DNA of 64,000 nucleotides from Nonomuraea thailandensis (GTDB lineage Bacteria; Actinomycetota; Actinomycetes; Streptosporangiales; Streptosporangiaceae). Each line of letters begins with the position of its first letter. Position 1 is the first letter of the stretch. The translations under genes and the position numbers were made by a program. Below the pieces are notes generated by a model. The model worked only from the letters and a program-made list of their open reading frames with translations, was not told the origin of the DNA and made no database searches. The stretch lies in the NCBI RefSeq assembly GCF_024172165.1, contig NZ_JAMZEB010000002.1, forward strand, positions 930,001-994,000. Direction: 5' to 3'. Below are positions 15,628-24,370 of this stretch, one piece after another.

Positions 15628-15936
15628 GTGTCTCGTTCCAGCGCCGTAGTGTCCTCGTCTGTGTCCACGGCACGGCATCCGTACGAAGATCTCATCGCGC
15701 ATCTCACGAGGACGAGCCCGCTCGGCCCCGGGGAGGCCGCCCGCGTGGTCGCCGACGTGCTGGCGTACTTCTCCGAGACGACCGAGGAGTACGTCCGCCG
15801 CCGCCACGGCGAGCTGAAGTCCAAGGGCTTCACCAATGACGAGATCTTTCCCCGGATCGCCGCCGAATTACGGAGCCGGCGGGTAGCGGCTCCAGAGCTG
15901 TCCCTGAGGCAGCTACGCAGGATCATTTACGGATAG
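15628..15936 (+). CDS. Small protein of unknown function upstream of glmS
   Basis: A 102-residue protein from GTG 15628 to 15936, ending 11 bp before glmS, so likely the first gene of a glmS operon. The pattern HPYEDLIAHLTRTSPLGPGE, LAYFSETTEEYVRRRHGELK and NDEIFPRIAAELRSR looks like an all-helical DNA-binding or regulatory protein, with a Ser-rich N-terminus. I do not recognise the family. No signal peptide or metal motif. The codon bias is that of a real gene. The start could also lie further in, as no strong Shine-Dalgarno is visible. Confidence 0.65.
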   Translation: MSRSSAVVSSSVSTARHPYEDLIAHLTRTSPLGPGEAARVVADVLAYFSETTEEYVRRRHGELKSKGFTNDEIFPRIAAELRSRRVAAPELSLRQLRRIIYG

Positions 15937-15947
15937 AGGAGACCTCG

Positions 15948-17768
15948 ATGTGCGGAATCGTGGCCTATGTCGGCCCCAAGGACGCCGCGCCCATCCTGCT
16001 GGAGGGCCTGCAGCGGCTGGAGTACCGGGGCTATGACTCGGCCGGGGTCGTGGTGTCCAACAAGGGCCTGAAGGTACGCAAGGTCAAGGGCCGGGTGGCG
16101 GATCTGGCCAAGGTCGTGCCGGTCAGGTTCAAGGGCGGCCTGGGCATCGGGCACACCCGGTGGGCCACGCACGGCGTGCCGAGCGACGTCAACGCGCACC
16201 CGCACCTGTCCACCGACGAGCGCATCGCGGTCGTGCACAACGGCATCATCGAGAACGCCGGGGAGCTGCGCGCCAAGCTCGAGGCCGACGGCGTGGTGTT
16301 CGCCTCCGAGACCGACACCGAGGTGCTCGCGCACCTGATCGCCGCCGCGGCCGACGAGAACGACTCGCTGGAGGAGGCCGTCAGGAAGACGCTGAAGAGC
16401 GTCGTGGGCACGTACGGCATCGCCGTGATCGACTCCGAGCGGCCCGGCGAGGTGGTCGTGGCGCGCAACGGCAGCCCGATCGTGCTGGGCATCGGCGAGA
16501 AGGAGATGTTCGCCGCCTCCGACGTGGCCGCGCTGGTCCGCTACACGCGCCAGGTCGTGCACCTGGAGGACGGCGAGCTGGCCGTGCTCAAGGCCGACGG
16601 CTTCCACACCTTCGCCAGCGACGCCCGCGAGACGGCCAAGGAGCCGCTGACCGTCGACTGGGACGCCGGCCACTACGACACCGGCGGCTACGAGCACTAC
16701 CTGCTCAAGGAGATCTCCGAGCAGCCCGAGACGATCACCCGCACCATGAGCGGCCGCCTCGACGAGCGCTTCCACGTGGCCCACCTCGGCGGCCTGAACA
16801 TGGACGCCCGCGAGACCCGGGGCTTCCGCCGGGTGAAGATCATCGGCTGCGGGTCGGCGTACTACTCGGGCCAGATCGGCGCCCAGCTCATCGAGGAGCT
16901 GGCGCGCATCCCGTCCGACGCCGAGCCGGCCAGCGAGTTCCGCTACCGCAACCCCGTCGTGGACCCCGACACCCTCTACGTCGCGATCAGCCAGTCGGGC
17001 GAGACCTACGACACGCTCGCCGCCGTGCAGGAGCTCAAGCGCAAGGGCGGCCGGGTCATCGGCATCGTCAACGCCGTGGGCAGCGCCATCGCCCGCGAGG
17101 TCGACGGCGGCATCTACCTGCACGCGGGGCCGGAGGTGTCGGTCGCCTCGACCAAGGCGTTCACCTCGACGTCGGTGGCGTTCGCGCTGCTCGCCCTGCA
17201 CCTGGGCCGCGTGCGCGACCTGTCGCCCGCCGACGGGCGGCGCGTCGTGGAGGGCCTGCGCAAGCTGCCCGGCCAGATCGAGCAGATCCTGCAGCAGGGC
17301 GACAAGATCGCCGAGCTGGCCAAGAAGTACGCGCCGCACCCGAGCATGATGTTCGTCGGCCGGGTGCGCGGTTACCCGGTGGCCCGCGAGGGCGCGCAGA
17401 AGCTCAAGGAGATCTCCTACGTGCACGCCGAGGCGTACCCGGCCAGCGAGCTCAAGCACGGCCCGCTCGCGCTGATCGGCCCCGACATGCCGACGGTGGC
17501 GATCGTGCCCGACGACGAACTGCTGGACAAGAACCTCACCACGCTCGGCGAGATCCGCGCCCGCGGCGGCCAGGTGCTCATGGTGGGGCACCGCGAGCCC
17601 GGCGCCAAGCTGGCCGACGACGTCATCGTGATCCCCAAGAACGAGATCGAGCTCGACCCGATCCTGCTCACGATCCCGCTGCAGCTCCTGGCGTACCACG
17701 CTGCGGTGGCACTGGGCCGCGATGTGGACAAGCCGCGCAATCTCGCCAAGAGCGTTACGGTCGAATAG
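15948..17768 (+). CDS. glmS: Glutamine--fructose-6-phosphate aminotransferase (isomerizing)
   Basis: A 606-residue GlmS of normal length. The processed N-terminus MCGIVAYVG supplies the catalytic Cys2 of the class II glutaminase domain (residues 1-240; IGHTRWATHG and VVHNGIIEN motifs). Two SIS sugar-isomerase domains follow, with SQSGETYDT and, near the end, SELKHGPLALI and the C-terminal KSVTVE tail. It makes glucosamine-6-phosphate from fructose-6-phosphate and glutamine, the entry to peptidoglycan precursors. Start ATG 15948 has GAGGAG about 7 nt upstream. No glmS ribozyme signature is obvious; the short gap to the upstream gene leaves no room for one. Confidence 0.95.
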   Translation: MCGIVAYVGPKDAAPILLEGLQRLEYRGYDSAGVVVSNKGLKVRKVKGRVADLAKVVPVRFKGGLGIGHTRWATHGVPSDVNAHPHLSTDERIAVVHNGIIENAGELRAKLEADGVVFASETDTEVLAHLIAAAADENDSLEEAVRKTLKSVVGTYGIAVIDSERPGEVVVARNGSPIVLGIGEKEMFAASDVAALVRYTRQVVHLEDGELAVLKADGFHTFASDARETAKEPLTVDWDAGHYDTGGYEHYLLKEISEQPETITRTMSGRLDERFHVAHLGGLNMDARETRGFRRVKIIGCGSAYYSGQIGAQLIEELARIPSDAEPASEFRYRNPVVDPDTLYVAISQSGETYDTLAAVQELKRKGGRVIGIVNAVGSAIAREVDGGIYLHAGPEVSVASTKAFTSTSVAFALLALHLGRVRDLSPADGRRVVEGLRKLPGQIEQILQQGDKIAELAKKYAPHPSMMFVGRVRGYPVAREGAQKLKEISYVHAEAYPASELKHGPLALIGPDMPTVAIVPDDELLDKNLTTLGEIRARGGQVLMVGHREPGAKLADDVIVIPKNEIELDPILLTIPLQLLAYHAAVALGRDVDKPRNLAKSVTVE

Positions 17769-17802
17769 CCGACTTGAATTCAGCCACAATCTTCCCAAGG
17801 TA

Positions 17803-18615
17803 GTGTTATCTGGCTGGATACGACATAAATTCGATACTGTGCGGCAGTCCGACCACCAGAAGCCTCATCCCGCACGCATGTACGACTACATGCTCGGCGG
17901 GAAGGACAACTTCGCGGTCGACCGCCAGGCCATCGACCAGCTCGCCGAGCTGATTCCGGAGGCGGTCCCGCTGGCCCGCGCGAACCGGGCCTTCCTCCAG
18001 CGTGCCGTACGTTATGTCGCCCGAGCCGGGGTCGACCAGTTCCTCGACCTCGGCAGCGGGCTGCCCACCCAGGGCAGCGCGCACGAGGTGGCGCCCGAGG
18101 CCAAGGTCGTCTACGTCGATCACGACCCCGTCGTCGCCGCACACGCCACGGCCCTGCTCCGGCACTCGCCGGGCAGGGCCCGTTTCGTCCAGGCCGACCT
18201 GCTCGACCCCGAGGAGGTGCTGGCCAGGGCCGGCGAGTTTCTCGATCTCGACCGGCCGATCGCGGTGCTGCTGGTCTCGATCCTGCACTTCCTGCCGGAC
18301 TCGGCGGGGCCGCAGCGGGCGGTGGCGGTGCTGCGCGAGCGGATGGCGCCGGGCGGCTTCCTGGTGATCACTCACGCCACGACCCTGGGGGGCCTGGAGG
18401 ACGAGGAGCGGGCCAGGAGTGTCTACCGGGGCTCGTCGGCCGGTGGCGGGACCGACCGGTCCCCGGGGCAGATCCGGGCGTTCTTCGGAGGGTGGCCGCT
18501 GGAGCCGCCGGGGCTCGTCCAGGCCACCGACTGGCGGCCGGACCGGCCCAAGCTGGTGGGGGACTGGTCGCTGCCGTCGTCGCTGATGGCCGGGGTCGGA
18601 AAGAAAGTCGATTAA
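17803..18615 (+). CDS. S-adenosyl-methyltransferase of the DUF574 family
   Basis: A 270-residue protein with the family hallmark PHPARMYDYMLGGKDNFAVD near the N-terminus and the SAM motif FLDLGSGLPTQGS. DVDHDP-like VVYVDHDPVVAAHA follows, then PIAVLLVSILHFLPD. This family is greatly expanded in actinomycetes and mostly uncharacterised. GTG 17803 gives the normal family length; GTG 17839 is an alternative and no strong Shine-Dalgarno precedes either. Separated from glmS by only 34 bp. Confidence 0.85.
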   Translation: MLSGWIRHKFDTVRQSDHQKPHPARMYDYMLGGKDNFAVDRQAIDQLAELIPEAVPLARANRAFLQRAVRYVARAGVDQFLDLGSGLPTQGSAHEVAPEAKVVYVDHDPVVAAHATALLRHSPGRARFVQADLLDPEEVLARAGEFLDLDRPIAVLLVSILHFLPDSAGPQRAVAVLRERMAPGGFLVITHATTLGGLEDEERARSVYRGSSAGGGTDRSPGQIRAFFGGWPLEPPGLVQATDWRPDRPKLVGDWSLPSSLMAGVGKKVD

Positions 18616-18692
18616 GCCTGAAAATCACGAAAAATCGTCAAGAATGATGATTTGGTGTTGACGATGGCACGAGTGTAGAGCGTCGGGTAATG

Positions 18693-18703
18693 GGTTAATA
18701 ACC
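18693..18703. promoter_or_regulatory. Short perfect palindrome upstream of the receptor gene
   Basis: GGTTAATAACC is a perfect 5+1+5 palindrome in an unusually AT-rich stretch 31 bp before the start at 18735. It could be an operator or part of a promoter; size is small and the call is tentative. Confidence 0.3.
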
Positions 18704-18734
18704 TAGAGTAATGGGGGATTCGAGGGAGAAGCAC

Positions 18735-19730
18735 ATGCGCCGGCGGCGGTTCCTCGCCTGCGGGTTCGGCGCCATCGCCTGCGCGGCCGGCTGCGGCACC
18801 GAACGGGCGGGGAACGTGCTGCGTACCGGATTCTCGATCAACACGGGCGGGCGGCGCTGGGCCCGGGTCGGGCAGGCGTTCGCGGGGGCGGCCCGCGCCT
18901 CGGGCTTCGCGGCGGCCGTCGGCCACGCGATCAGCGGCAGCCCGGCAGGACCGCCTGCCGGCGGAGGGACGGCGGCCGGTTTCGCGATCACGGTGAGCGG
19001 CCTGCCCGCGCTGGCCGCCGCCGAGCTGAACAACACGCAGAGCCTGCTCGACACCGCCACCCCGCTGGCCAGGCTCAGCGGCCAGGTCGAGGTCGTGGTC
19101 GTGCCCGACCGCTCGCCCCTGCGGGACTTCGACGACTTCGCCGCCCGCCTCCTCGCCAGCCCCCAGCAGACCCTGCTGGCGGGCGGGCCGCAGGGCGAGC
19201 CCGACCACCTGCTGTTCGGCCTGATCGCCAGGGCCATCGGCGCGGACGGCAGGCGGGTCGACTACACCGGCTACCCGAGGACGGGCGAGGGCGTCTCCGC
19301 GCTGCTGTCGGGCAAGGCGGTCGCCGCCGCGGGCTCGCTGGCCGACTGGCGCGCCGCCATCGGCCGCGGCCGGGTCAGGGCGCTCGCGGTGTCCACGGCC
19401 AGGCGCGTGCCCGACCTCGACGTGCCGACGCTGCTGGAGTGCGGGGTGCGGGTGGACTTCGCCGACTGGACGGCCGCGTTCGGGCCCGAGGACATGCCGG
19501 AGGGCGGCCGCGAGTCGGCCGTGCGCATGTGCGAGGAGGTGATCGGATCCAGCGCGTGGGAGGCGGCCTGCCTGGCCGCCGGCTGGCTCCCGCTCCCGCT
19601 CGCGGGCGACGACTTCGCCCGCTGGCTTGACACGGAGATGGCCCGCACCCGTGCCGTACTGCGCGATCTGGGGTTGCTCGACTCCACCAAGGCCACAACA
19701 TGCTGGGGCAGTTGCGGGAACGGCCACTAG
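18735..19730 (+). CDS. Tripartite tricarboxylate transporter (TctC/Bug-type) substrate-binding protein, orphan
   Basis: A 331-residue exported protein. The N-terminus MRRRRFLACGFGAIACAAGC combines a twin-arginine-like start with a possible lipobox ending at Cys20. The body has the Bug-fold sequence: a variable first lobe, LVVVPDRSPLRDFDDFAA-like strand and helix, GVSALLSGKAVAAAGSLADW, and VRALAVSTARRVPDLDVPTL, which is the strongest TctC-like signature. ATG 18735 has GGGAGAAG 5-6 nt upstream; ATG 18711 is possible but lacks one. The membrane partners TctA/TctB are not in this window. Ligand unknown, in other members usually a carboxylate. Confidence 0.75.
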   Translation: MRRRRFLACGFGAIACAAGCGTERAGNVLRTGFSINTGGRRWARVGQAFAGAARASGFAAAVGHAISGSPAGPPAGGGTAAGFAITVSGLPALAAAELNNTQSLLDTATPLARLSGQVEVVVVPDRSPLRDFDDFAARLLASPQQTLLAGGPQGEPDHLLFGLIARAIGADGRRVDYTGYPRTGEGVSALLSGKAVAAAGSLADWRAAIGRGRVRALAVSTARRVPDLDVPTLLECGVRVDFADWTAAFGPEDMPEGGRESAVRMCEEVIGSSAWEAACLAAGWLPLPLAGDDFARWLDTEMARTRAVLRDLGLLDSTKATTCWGSCGNGH

Positions 19731-19746
19731 ATGTAGGATCCTGCTC

Positions 19747-19919
19747 GTCGCTGGTTCGCCTCCCTGGAGGCGGAGCAAAAGGGAACCCGGTGCGATTCCG
19801 GGGCTGCCCCGCAGCGGTGAGCGGGAACGACCGCCGTCAGACGCACTGGAGAGATCCGGGAAGCGACGGCCAGTAGGTGCCATCGAGCGTGCCCGCGAGC
19901 CCGAAGACCTGCCAGCGGC
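19747..19919 (+). ncRNA. Cobalamin (AdoCbl) riboswitch controlling nrdAB
   Basis: The core reads GGGAACCCGGTGCGATTCCG, then a GGGCTGCCCCGCAGCGGTGA segment and, at 19897-19913, the B12 box GAGCCCGAAGACCTGCC. The closing stem P1 pairs 19749-19754 (CGCTGG) with 19912-19917 (CCAGCG). Class Ia ribonucleotide reductase genes under a B12 riboswitch are established in Streptomyces: when cobalamin is plentiful the B12-dependent class II enzyme is used and nrdAB is switched off. The class II gene is outside this window. Confidence 0.93.
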
Positions 19920-19921
19920 AT

Positions 19922-19938
19922 GCCGGGTGCTGCCCGGC
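19922..19938 (+). promoter_or_regulatory. Hairpin directly after the riboswitch
   Basis: A 6-bp stem (19922-19927 with 19933-19938) and a 5-nt loop follow the B12 box at once. It may be a structural extension of the aptamer or part of the expression platform. Confidence 0.4.
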
Positions 19939-20004
19939 GTGCAGTGTTCAGGGTCTCGAGGGTGGGCCGGAGCGCGACGTGGTGCGCCCCTGGCGTGCTG
20001 CCGT

Positions 20005-20037
20005 GCTCTCGCATGCCCTCACGGGGATGAGGAGAGC
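20005..20037 (+). promoter_or_regulatory. Shine-Dalgarno-masking hairpin, candidate expression platform of the B12 riboswitch
   Basis: GCTCTC (20005-20010) pairs perfectly with GAGAGC (20032-20037), and inside it CCTCA (20017-20021) can pair with TGAGG (20028-20032). Both occlude the GAGGAG ribosome-binding site (20029-20034) of nrdA. That suggests translational control, with the alternative pairing set by the aptamer upstream; the exact switch is not proven. Confidence 0.5.
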
Positions 20038-20041
20038 GAAC

Positions 20042-22213
20042 ATGACGCAGATCGTCGAGGTCGACCGCCGCCTGGCCATCGAGGAGGCCGCCGCGCGGGT
20101 GATCACCGACCCGGCCAACTCCCGGGTCGCCGCCCGGCTGCTGGCCGAGGAGATCGCCGACGAGGCCGCAGGGCAGGGCGTGCGCTCGTTCTCGGAGTCG
20201 ATCGCGGCCACCCACGCGGCCGGGCTGATCCAGGACGCGCTCGCCGGATTCGTCGCCGCGCACGCCGCCGAGCTGGACGCGCTGATCTCGCAGGAGGCCG
20301 ACGACCGGTTCGAGTACTTCGGGCTGCGCACCGTCTACGACCGCTACCTGCTGCGCCACCCCGAGACCCGCGACGTGCTGGAGCGGCCGCAGCACTTCTT
20401 CCTGCGCGTGGCCTGCGGGCTGTCGGAGAGCGTCGCCGAGGCGGCCGAGCTGTACGGGCTCATGTCCACGCTGTCGTACCTGCCCAGCTCGCCCACCCTG
20501 TTCAACTCCGGCGCGCGCCGCCCGCAGCTCTCGTCCTGCTTCCTGCTCGACTCGCCGCGCGACGAGCTGGAGGGGATCTACGACAGGTACGGCCAGGTGG
20601 CGCGGCTGTCCAAGTACGCCGGAGGCATCGGCATCTCCTGGACCCGGGTGCGTTCGCGCGGCTCCCTCATCAGGGGTACGAACGGTCACTCCAACGGCAT
20701 CGTGCCCTGGCTGCGCACGCTGGACTCGTCCGTGGCCGCGGTCAACCAGGGCGGCCGGCGCAAGGGCGCGGCCTGCGTCTACCTGGAGACCTGGCACGCC
20801 GACATCGAGGAGTTCCTGGAGCTGCGGGACAACACCGGCGAGGACGCCCGCCGTACGCACAATCTGAACCTGGCCAACTGGGTGCCCGACGAGTTCATGC
20901 GCCGGGTCGAGTCCGACGAGATGTGGTCGCTGTTCGACCCCAAGGAGACGCCCGACCTCACGGACCTGTACGGGGAGGCGTTCGAGGCGAGATACCGGGC
21001 CTACGAGGCCGAGGGGCGACAGGTCAGGCAGATCCCGGCGCGCACCCTGTACGGCCGCATGATGCGCACCCTCGCCCAGACCGGCAACGGCTGGATGACG
21101 TTCAAGGACGCCGCCAACCGCACCTCCAACCAGACCGCCCGCCCCGAGAACGTCATCCACCTGTCGAACCTCTGCACCGAGATCCTGGAGGTCACCAGCG
21201 ACGCCGAGACGGCGGTCTGCAACCTCGGCTCGATCAACCTGGCGGCCCACCTGGTGGCGGGGGACACGGCGGGGGGCATGGACTGGGAGCGGCTGCGCCG
21301 TACCGTGCGCACCGCCGTACGCTTCCTCGACCGCACCATCGACCTCGGCTTCTACCCGACGCCCGAGGCCGAGGCGGCCAACAAGCGCTGGCGGCCCATC
21401 GGGCTCGGCCTGATGGGGCTGGCCGACGTGTTCTTCGCGCTGCGGCTGCCGTTCGACTCGCCGCGGGCGCTGGAGCTGTCCACCAAGATCTCCGAGGAGA
21501 TCGCGCTGGCCGCGTACGACACCTCGGCGGACCTGGCCGCCGAGCGCGGCCGGCACCCGTCGTACGGCGAGACGCGCGCGGCCGGCGGCGTCCTGCACGC
21601 CGACCACTACGGCGCGGCCTCGTCCCCCCGGTGGGAGGCGCTGCGCGGGAAGGTCGCCCGCACCGGCCTGCGCAACTCGCTCATGATCGCCATCGCGCCG
21701 ACCGCCACGATCGCCTCCATCGCCGGCTGTTACGAGTGCATCGAGCCGCAGGTGTCCAACGTGTTCAAGCGCGAGACCCTGTCCGGCGAGTTCCTCCAGG
21801 TCAACCGCTACCTGGTGGCCGACCTGCAGGCCCGCGGGCTGTGGACGCAGCAGCTGCGCGACGACCTCAAGCGGGCCGACGGCTCGGTGCAGACGGTGCC
21901 CGGCGTCCCTGACGACCTCAAGGTGCTCTACCGCACGGCGTGGGAGCTGCCGCAGAAGGCGCTCATCGACCTGGCGGCCGCGCGGCAGCCGTACATCGAC
22001 CAGTCGCAGTCGCTCAACCTCTTCATGGCCAGCCCGACCATCGGCAAGCTCTCCTCGATGTACGCCTACGCCTGGAAGCAGGGCCTGAAGACCACGTACT
22101 ACCTGCGCTCCCGCCCCGCCACCCGCATCGCGCAGACCACGGTGGCCACTCCCTCGCCGGAAGCGATCGCCTGCTCGCTCGAGAACCCCGAAACCTGCGA
22201 AGCCTGCCAGTAA
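20042..22213 (+). CDS. nrdA: Ribonucleoside-diphosphate reductase class I, alpha (large) subunit
   Basis: A 723-residue catalytic subunit that reduces ribonucleoside diphosphates to deoxy forms. Active-site pieces are visible: the Cys in QLSSCFLLDS, the NxCxE loop in HLSNLCTEIL, the partner Cys in AVCNLGSINL, and the C-terminal redox pair in the tail ending CEACQ. The segment IAPTATIASIAG is characteristic of large subunits. ATG 20042 follows GAGGAG with 6-7 nt spacing and lies under the riboswitch. It precedes nrdB by 13 bp; the two form an operon. Confidence 0.95.
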   Translation: MTQIVEVDRRLAIEEAAARVITDPANSRVAARLLAEEIADEAAGQGVRSFSESIAATHAAGLIQDALAGFVAAHAAELDALISQEADDRFEYFGLRTVYDRYLLRHPETRDVLERPQHFFLRVACGLSESVAEAAELYGLMSTLSYLPSSPTLFNSGARRPQLSSCFLLDSPRDELEGIYDRYGQVARLSKYAGGIGISWTRVRSRGSLIRGTNGHSNGIVPWLRTLDSSVAAVNQGGRRKGAACVYLETWHADIEEFLELRDNTGEDARRTHNLNLANWVPDEFMRRVESDEMWSLFDPKETPDLTDLYGEAFEARYRAYEAEGRQVRQIPARTLYGRMMRTLAQTGNGWMTFKDAANRTSNQTARPENVIHLSNLCTEILEVTSDAETAVCNLGSINLAAHLVAGDTAGGMDWERLRRTVRTAVRFLDRTIDLGFYPTPEAEAANKRWRPIGLGLMGLADVFFALRLPFDSPRALELSTKISEEIALAAYDTSADLAAERGRHPSYGETRAAGGVLHADHYGAASSPRWEALRGKVARTGLRNSLMIAIAPTATIASIAGCYECIEPQVSNVFKRETLSGEFLQVNRYLVADLQARGLWTQQLRDDLKRADGSVQTVPGVPDDLKVLYRTAWELPQKALIDLAAARQPYIDQSQSLNLFMASPTIGKLSSMYAYAWKQGLKTTYYLRSRPATRIAQTTVATPSPEAIACSLENPETCEACQ

Positions 22214-22226
22214 GGAGCCCTCTTTC

Positions 22227-23222
22227 ATGCTGCTCGACCCCGGAATGGACCTCACCCTCCGGCCCATGCGTTACCCGGACTTCTACGAGCGCTACCGCGC
22301 CGCGATCCGCAACACGTGGACCGTCGAGGAGGTGGACCTGCACAACGACCTCGCCGACCTGGCCAGGATGACGCCGCAGGAGCGGCACCTGATCAACCGG
22401 CTGGTCGCCTTCTTCGCCACCGGCGACTCCATCGTGGCCAACAACCTGGTGCTCAACCTCTACCAGCACGTCAACGCCCCCGAAGCGCGCCTCTACCTCA
22501 GCAGGCAGCTGTTCGAGGAGGCCGTGCACGTGCAGTTCTACCTCACGCTGCTCGACACGTACCTGCCGGACCCGGACGAGCGGGTCAAGGCGTTCGCCGC
22601 CATCGAGCACATCCCGTCGATCCGCGACAAGGCGGAGTTCTGCTTCAGGTGGATCGACTCCATCGAGGGCCTGCAGCGGCTGGAGAGCGCTGAGCAGCGC
22701 CGGCAGTTCCTGCTCAACCTGATCTGCTTCGCCGCCTGCATCGAGGGCCTGTTCTTCTACGGCGCGTTCGCCTACGTCTACTGGTTCCGCTCCCGCGGCC
22801 TGCTGGGCGGCCTGGCCACGGGGACGAACTGGGTGTTCCGCGACGAGTCCATGCACATGGAGTTCGCGTTCAGCGTGGTGGACACCGTGCGCGCCGAGGA
22901 GCCGTCGCTGTTCGACGACGAGCTGGGCAAGCAGGTGACGCTGATGCTGGAGGAGGCGGTGGCAGCGGAGCTGGCCTTCGCCGAGGACCTGTGCGGGCAG
23001 GGCATGCCCGGCATGAGCGTGGAGCAGATGCGCCAGTATCTGGAGTACGTGGCCGACCAGCGCCTGGTCAGGCTGGGAATGCCCAGGCGGTACGGCTCGG
23101 CGAACCCGTTCGCGTTCATGGAGTTGCAGGACGTGCAGGAGCTGGCCAATTTCTTCGAACGGCGTGTCTCCGCGTATCAAGTGGCAGTTGAGGGAAATGT
23201 GACCTTTGACGAGACGTTCTAA
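22227..23222 (+). CDS. nrdB: Ribonucleoside-diphosphate reductase class I, beta (radical) subunit
   Basis: A 331-residue ferritin-like subunit that houses the diiron-tyrosyl radical. The pattern EEAVHVQFY supplies the Glu-x-x-His ligands and the radical Tyr four residues after the His. RDESMHMEFAF provides the second Glu and His ligands. So the tyrosyl radical type (class Ia/b) is kept and not the Tyr-less class Ic. Start ATG 22227 has AAGGAG 9 nt upstream. Cotranscribed with nrdA and under the same riboswitch. Confidence 0.95.
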   Translation: MLLDPGMDLTLRPMRYPDFYERYRAAIRNTWTVEEVDLHNDLADLARMTPQERHLINRLVAFFATGDSIVANNLVLNLYQHVNAPEARLYLSRQLFEEAVHVQFYLTLLDTYLPDPDERVKAFAAIEHIPSIRDKAEFCFRWIDSIEGLQRLESAEQRRQFLLNLICFAACIEGLFFYGAFAYVYWFRSRGLLGGLATGTNWVFRDESMHMEFAFSVVDTVRAEEPSLFDDELGKQVTLMLEEAVAAELAFAEDLCGQGMPGMSVEQMRQYLEYVADQRLVRLGMPRRYGSANPFAFMELQDVQELANFFERRVSAYQVAVEGNVTFDETF

Positions 23223-23234
23223 TACATAGGGGGC

Positions 23235-24302
23235 ATGAGCGTGCAGTCTCCGGCTGACTGGCCGATCCTCGTCATCGCGGTGGTGGGTGCCATCCTGCTG
23301 GTGGAGGTGTCCAGAAGAGTCCTCACCAAGGTGGGCAGGAAATGGGCACTGGCCCGTCATCTTGTGGAGCACTGCACGTGGCCGGCCTTCTCCGTGGCCG
23401 CCGTGGTCGCGTTCAACCTCGTGTTCGGGCCGGGCATGTTCGGCGACTCGGCGAGCGAGAAGGGCACCGCGGGCACCGTCGAACGGGTGCTGGGGCTGGT
23501 CACGATCGCCGCGGTCACCTGGCTGATCGTGCAGGCCGCGTACGCGCTGACGGACGTCATCCTCGACCGCCTGGTGCTGGTCGAAGGGGAGCGCAACCGG
23601 CGGGCGCGGCGGATCATGACGCAGATCGCGCTGGTCCGCCGCGTCGCCGCCGCGATCATCATCGTGATCGCGGTCGGCGCCATGCTCTTCTCCTTCCCGC
23701 AGGTGCGCGCGCTCGGCGCCGGTCTGCTCGCCTCGGCCGGCATCGCCGGCGCCATCGTCGGCATCGCCGCCCAGCCCACGATCGGCAACATGCTCGCCGG
23801 TCTCCAGCTCGCCTTCAGCGACGCCCTGCGCCTGGACGACGTGGTCGTCGTCGAGAACGAGTGGGGCCGCATCGAGGAGCTCACGCTCACGTACGTCGTG
23901 GTGCGCCTCTGGGACGAGCGCCGCCTCGTGCTGCCGGTCTCGTACTTCACCCAGAACCCGTTCGAGAACTGGACCCGCCACGGCAGCCGCGTCCTGGCCG
24001 TGTGCCTCCTGCGGGTGGACTGGTCGGTCCCCGTCCCGAAACTGCGCGAGGCGCTCTACGAGTTCCTCCAGGGCAACCCGCTGTGGGACCAGAAGGACTG
24101 GACGCTCCAGGTCACGGACGTGCTGCCGAACGGCCTGGTGGAGCTGCGCGCCCTGATGAGCGCCGCCGACTCGCCGTCCTCCTGGGACCTCAAGTGCGAC
24201 GTCCGCGAATTCCTGGTCAATTTCGTCCGCGACAACTACCCGGACGCGCTGCCCCGTTTCCGCGTCGAAACCCCGGAGAGCCGAATCGGCGCCGCCGAAT
24301 AA
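23235..24302 (+). CDS. MscS-family mechanosensitive ion channel
   Basis: A 355-residue membrane protein: helices at about residues 8-26, 48-68, 85-108 and 134-156, then the pore helix with LGAGLLASAGIAGAIVGIAA and the beta domain (LRLDDVVVVENEWGRIEEL, YVVVRLWDERRLVLPVSYF). NPFENWTRHG marks the end of the beta domain. It acts as a tension valve in the plasma membrane. ATG 23235 with GGGGG upstream, 12 bp behind nrdB, so it may be read through from the riboswitch-controlled operon. Confidence 0.88.
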   Translation: MSVQSPADWPILVIAVVGAILLVEVSRRVLTKVGRKWALARHLVEHCTWPAFSVAAVVAFNLVFGPGMFGDSASEKGTAGTVERVLGLVTIAAVTWLIVQAAYALTDVILDRLVLVEGERNRRARRIMTQIALVRRVAAAIIIVIAVGAMLFSFPQVRALGAGLLASAGIAGAIVGIAAQPTIGNMLAGLQLAFSDALRLDDVVVVENEWGRIEELTLTYVVVRLWDERRLVLPVSYFTQNPFENWTRHGSRVLAVCLLRVDWSVPVPKLREALYEFLQGNPLWDQKDWTLQVTDVLPNGLVELRALMSAADSPSSWDLKCDVREFLVNFVRDNYPDALPRFRVETPESRIGAAE

Positions 24303-24370
24303 TTGAGTGGCACGCGCCCCGATCACCGGTTTACCGTGGACTCGTCCAGCGAAACGAGAAAGGCGGCGAA

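Noticed and set aside
15592..15947. glmS ribozyme upstream of glmS
   Set aside because: The gap to the upstream gene is only 11 bp and no ribozyme core is recognisable.
15927..17798. 623-codon antisense frame over glmS
   Set aside because: Shadow of glmS; no protein-like pattern and no ribosome-binding site.
17769..17840. Classical -35/-10 promoter before the DUF574 gene
   Set aside because: TTGAAT and TAGTGT hexamers are present but separated by 21 bp, too far for sigma-70 spacing.
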